Source: Pseudomonadota bacterium (GTDB lineage Bacteria > Pseudomonadota > Gammaproteobacteria > Burkholderiales > Burkholderiaceae_C). From it: 64,000 nt of DNA. The stretch covers positions 341,040 to 405,039 of the forward strand of contig JAIUPH010000008.1 in the NCBI GenBank assembly GCA_020161065.1, in the 5' to 3' direction. Position numbers and translations under genes: made by a program. Below, piece after piece: positions 63,645-64,000 of this stretch. Every line of letters begins with the position of its first letter. Within the stretch, counting starts at the first letter, position 1. The notes beneath the pieces were generated by a model. It was not told the origin of the DNA and made no database searches. It was given only the letters and a program-made list of their open reading frames with translations.

Positions 63645-64000
63645 TCACTGGCTGGTCTGGATGGTCAGCACCGGGCGCAAGGTCGTGTCGCCGGTGTACT
63701 CGCTGCTGTAGAAGTATTTCAGGTTGCCGTTGCCGCTGAGCGGGTCGAGCACCCAGCCCCGGTTGGCTCGGCCGTTGGCCATGGCTTGCACGCCCGCGGT
63801 CACGTCGAAGTTCAGCCAGCCCGGCGTCCATGCCGTGTCGCCGATGGCGTCGGGACTGGTGGCGGCATCGGTGCCCAGCCCGGTGGCACCGGCCCCGGCC
63901 CATGCCACGCCGCTGCGGGCCTGGTTCCACGTGACTTCGTTTTGCACCCAGTTCGCAAGCAGCGGGCGCAGCTGGTACTTGGTGTCGTAGTAGCTGTACT
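63645..64000 (-). CDS. DNRLRE-domain protein, C-terminal part (5' end outside window)
   Basis: This open frame runs off the right edge; 117 residues are visible. The segment YYDTKYQLRPLLANWVQNEVTWNQA, WTPGWLNFDVTAGVQAMANG and RGWVLDP (each part of a beta-sandwich) matches the DNRLRE/CBM96-like domains of large secreted proteins that bind polysaccharide. It ends LRPVLTIQTSQ with a TGA at 63645-63647, with no sorting signal such as PEP-CTERM at its end. The full size and function cannot be seen. Confidence 0.75.
   Translation of the reverse strand, partial: YSYYDTKYQLRPLLANWVQNEVTWNQARSGVAWAGAGATGLGTDAATSPDAIGDTAWTPGWLNFDVTAGVQAMANGRANRGWVLDPLSGNGNLKYFYSSEYTGDTTLRPVLTIQTSQ

Overview
The window is about 70% GC and reads as chromosome of a betaproteobacterium of the order Burkholderiales. 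Evidence for this is the gene orders def-fmt next to LysM-dprA-smg and yajC-secD-secF, a DUF1631 gene, a histone-H1-tailed SWIB protein, and the strong G/C third-position codon bias. No rRNA, tRNA, CRISPR array, transposase or prophage gene was seen.

Left part (1-28040): housekeeping genes. These are the glmU tail; a tightly coupled tsaB-rimI-uracil-DNA glycosylase operon; a SemiSWEET transporter; an SGNH esterase lipoprotein; a Sua5-purK-purE operon preceded by a strikingly AT-rich TPR-like gene that looks acquired; SWIB; class II aldolase; an HTH-histidine-kinase-like ATPase-STAS regulator; pyruvate kinase; malic enzyme; phosphoglycerate kinase; AzlCD; def-fmt; LysM-dprA-smg; DUF1631; and the SecDF-YajC translocase accessory operon.

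Right part (28165-64000): a large cluster for an extracellular glycan and its decoration. It has a Wzx-type flippase, a Wzy/WaaL-type polymerase-ligase with an inserted beta-sandwich, two polysaccharide deacetylases, an MBOAT plus SGNH O-acetylation pair, an acyltransferase-3, an AAC(3)-fold acetyltransferase, a sulfotransferase, a SAM methyltransferase, a sugar-kinase-like protein and a 1176-residue secreted lipoprotein. There are no glycosyltransferases in the window, so backbone assembly must be encoded elsewhere.

Embedded in it (44823-60345) is the most interesting part: a carrier-protein-based acyl pathway. It has three stand-alone acyl carrier proteins, an FkbH-like glyceryl-loading enzyme, a hotdog-hotdog-SDR fusion, two AMP-forming ligases, a PLP decarboxylase, an SDR and a fused double alpha/beta hydrolase. 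The ligase, decarboxylase, second ACP and double hydrolase resemble families known from exosortase-A (PEP-CTERM) loci, yet no exosortase or PEP-CTERM protein is visible. My inference is that the module builds a small acyl group on carrier proteins and transfers it to the exported glycan. The right edge holds a BMP-type solute-binding lipoprotein and a truncated DNRLRE-domain protein.
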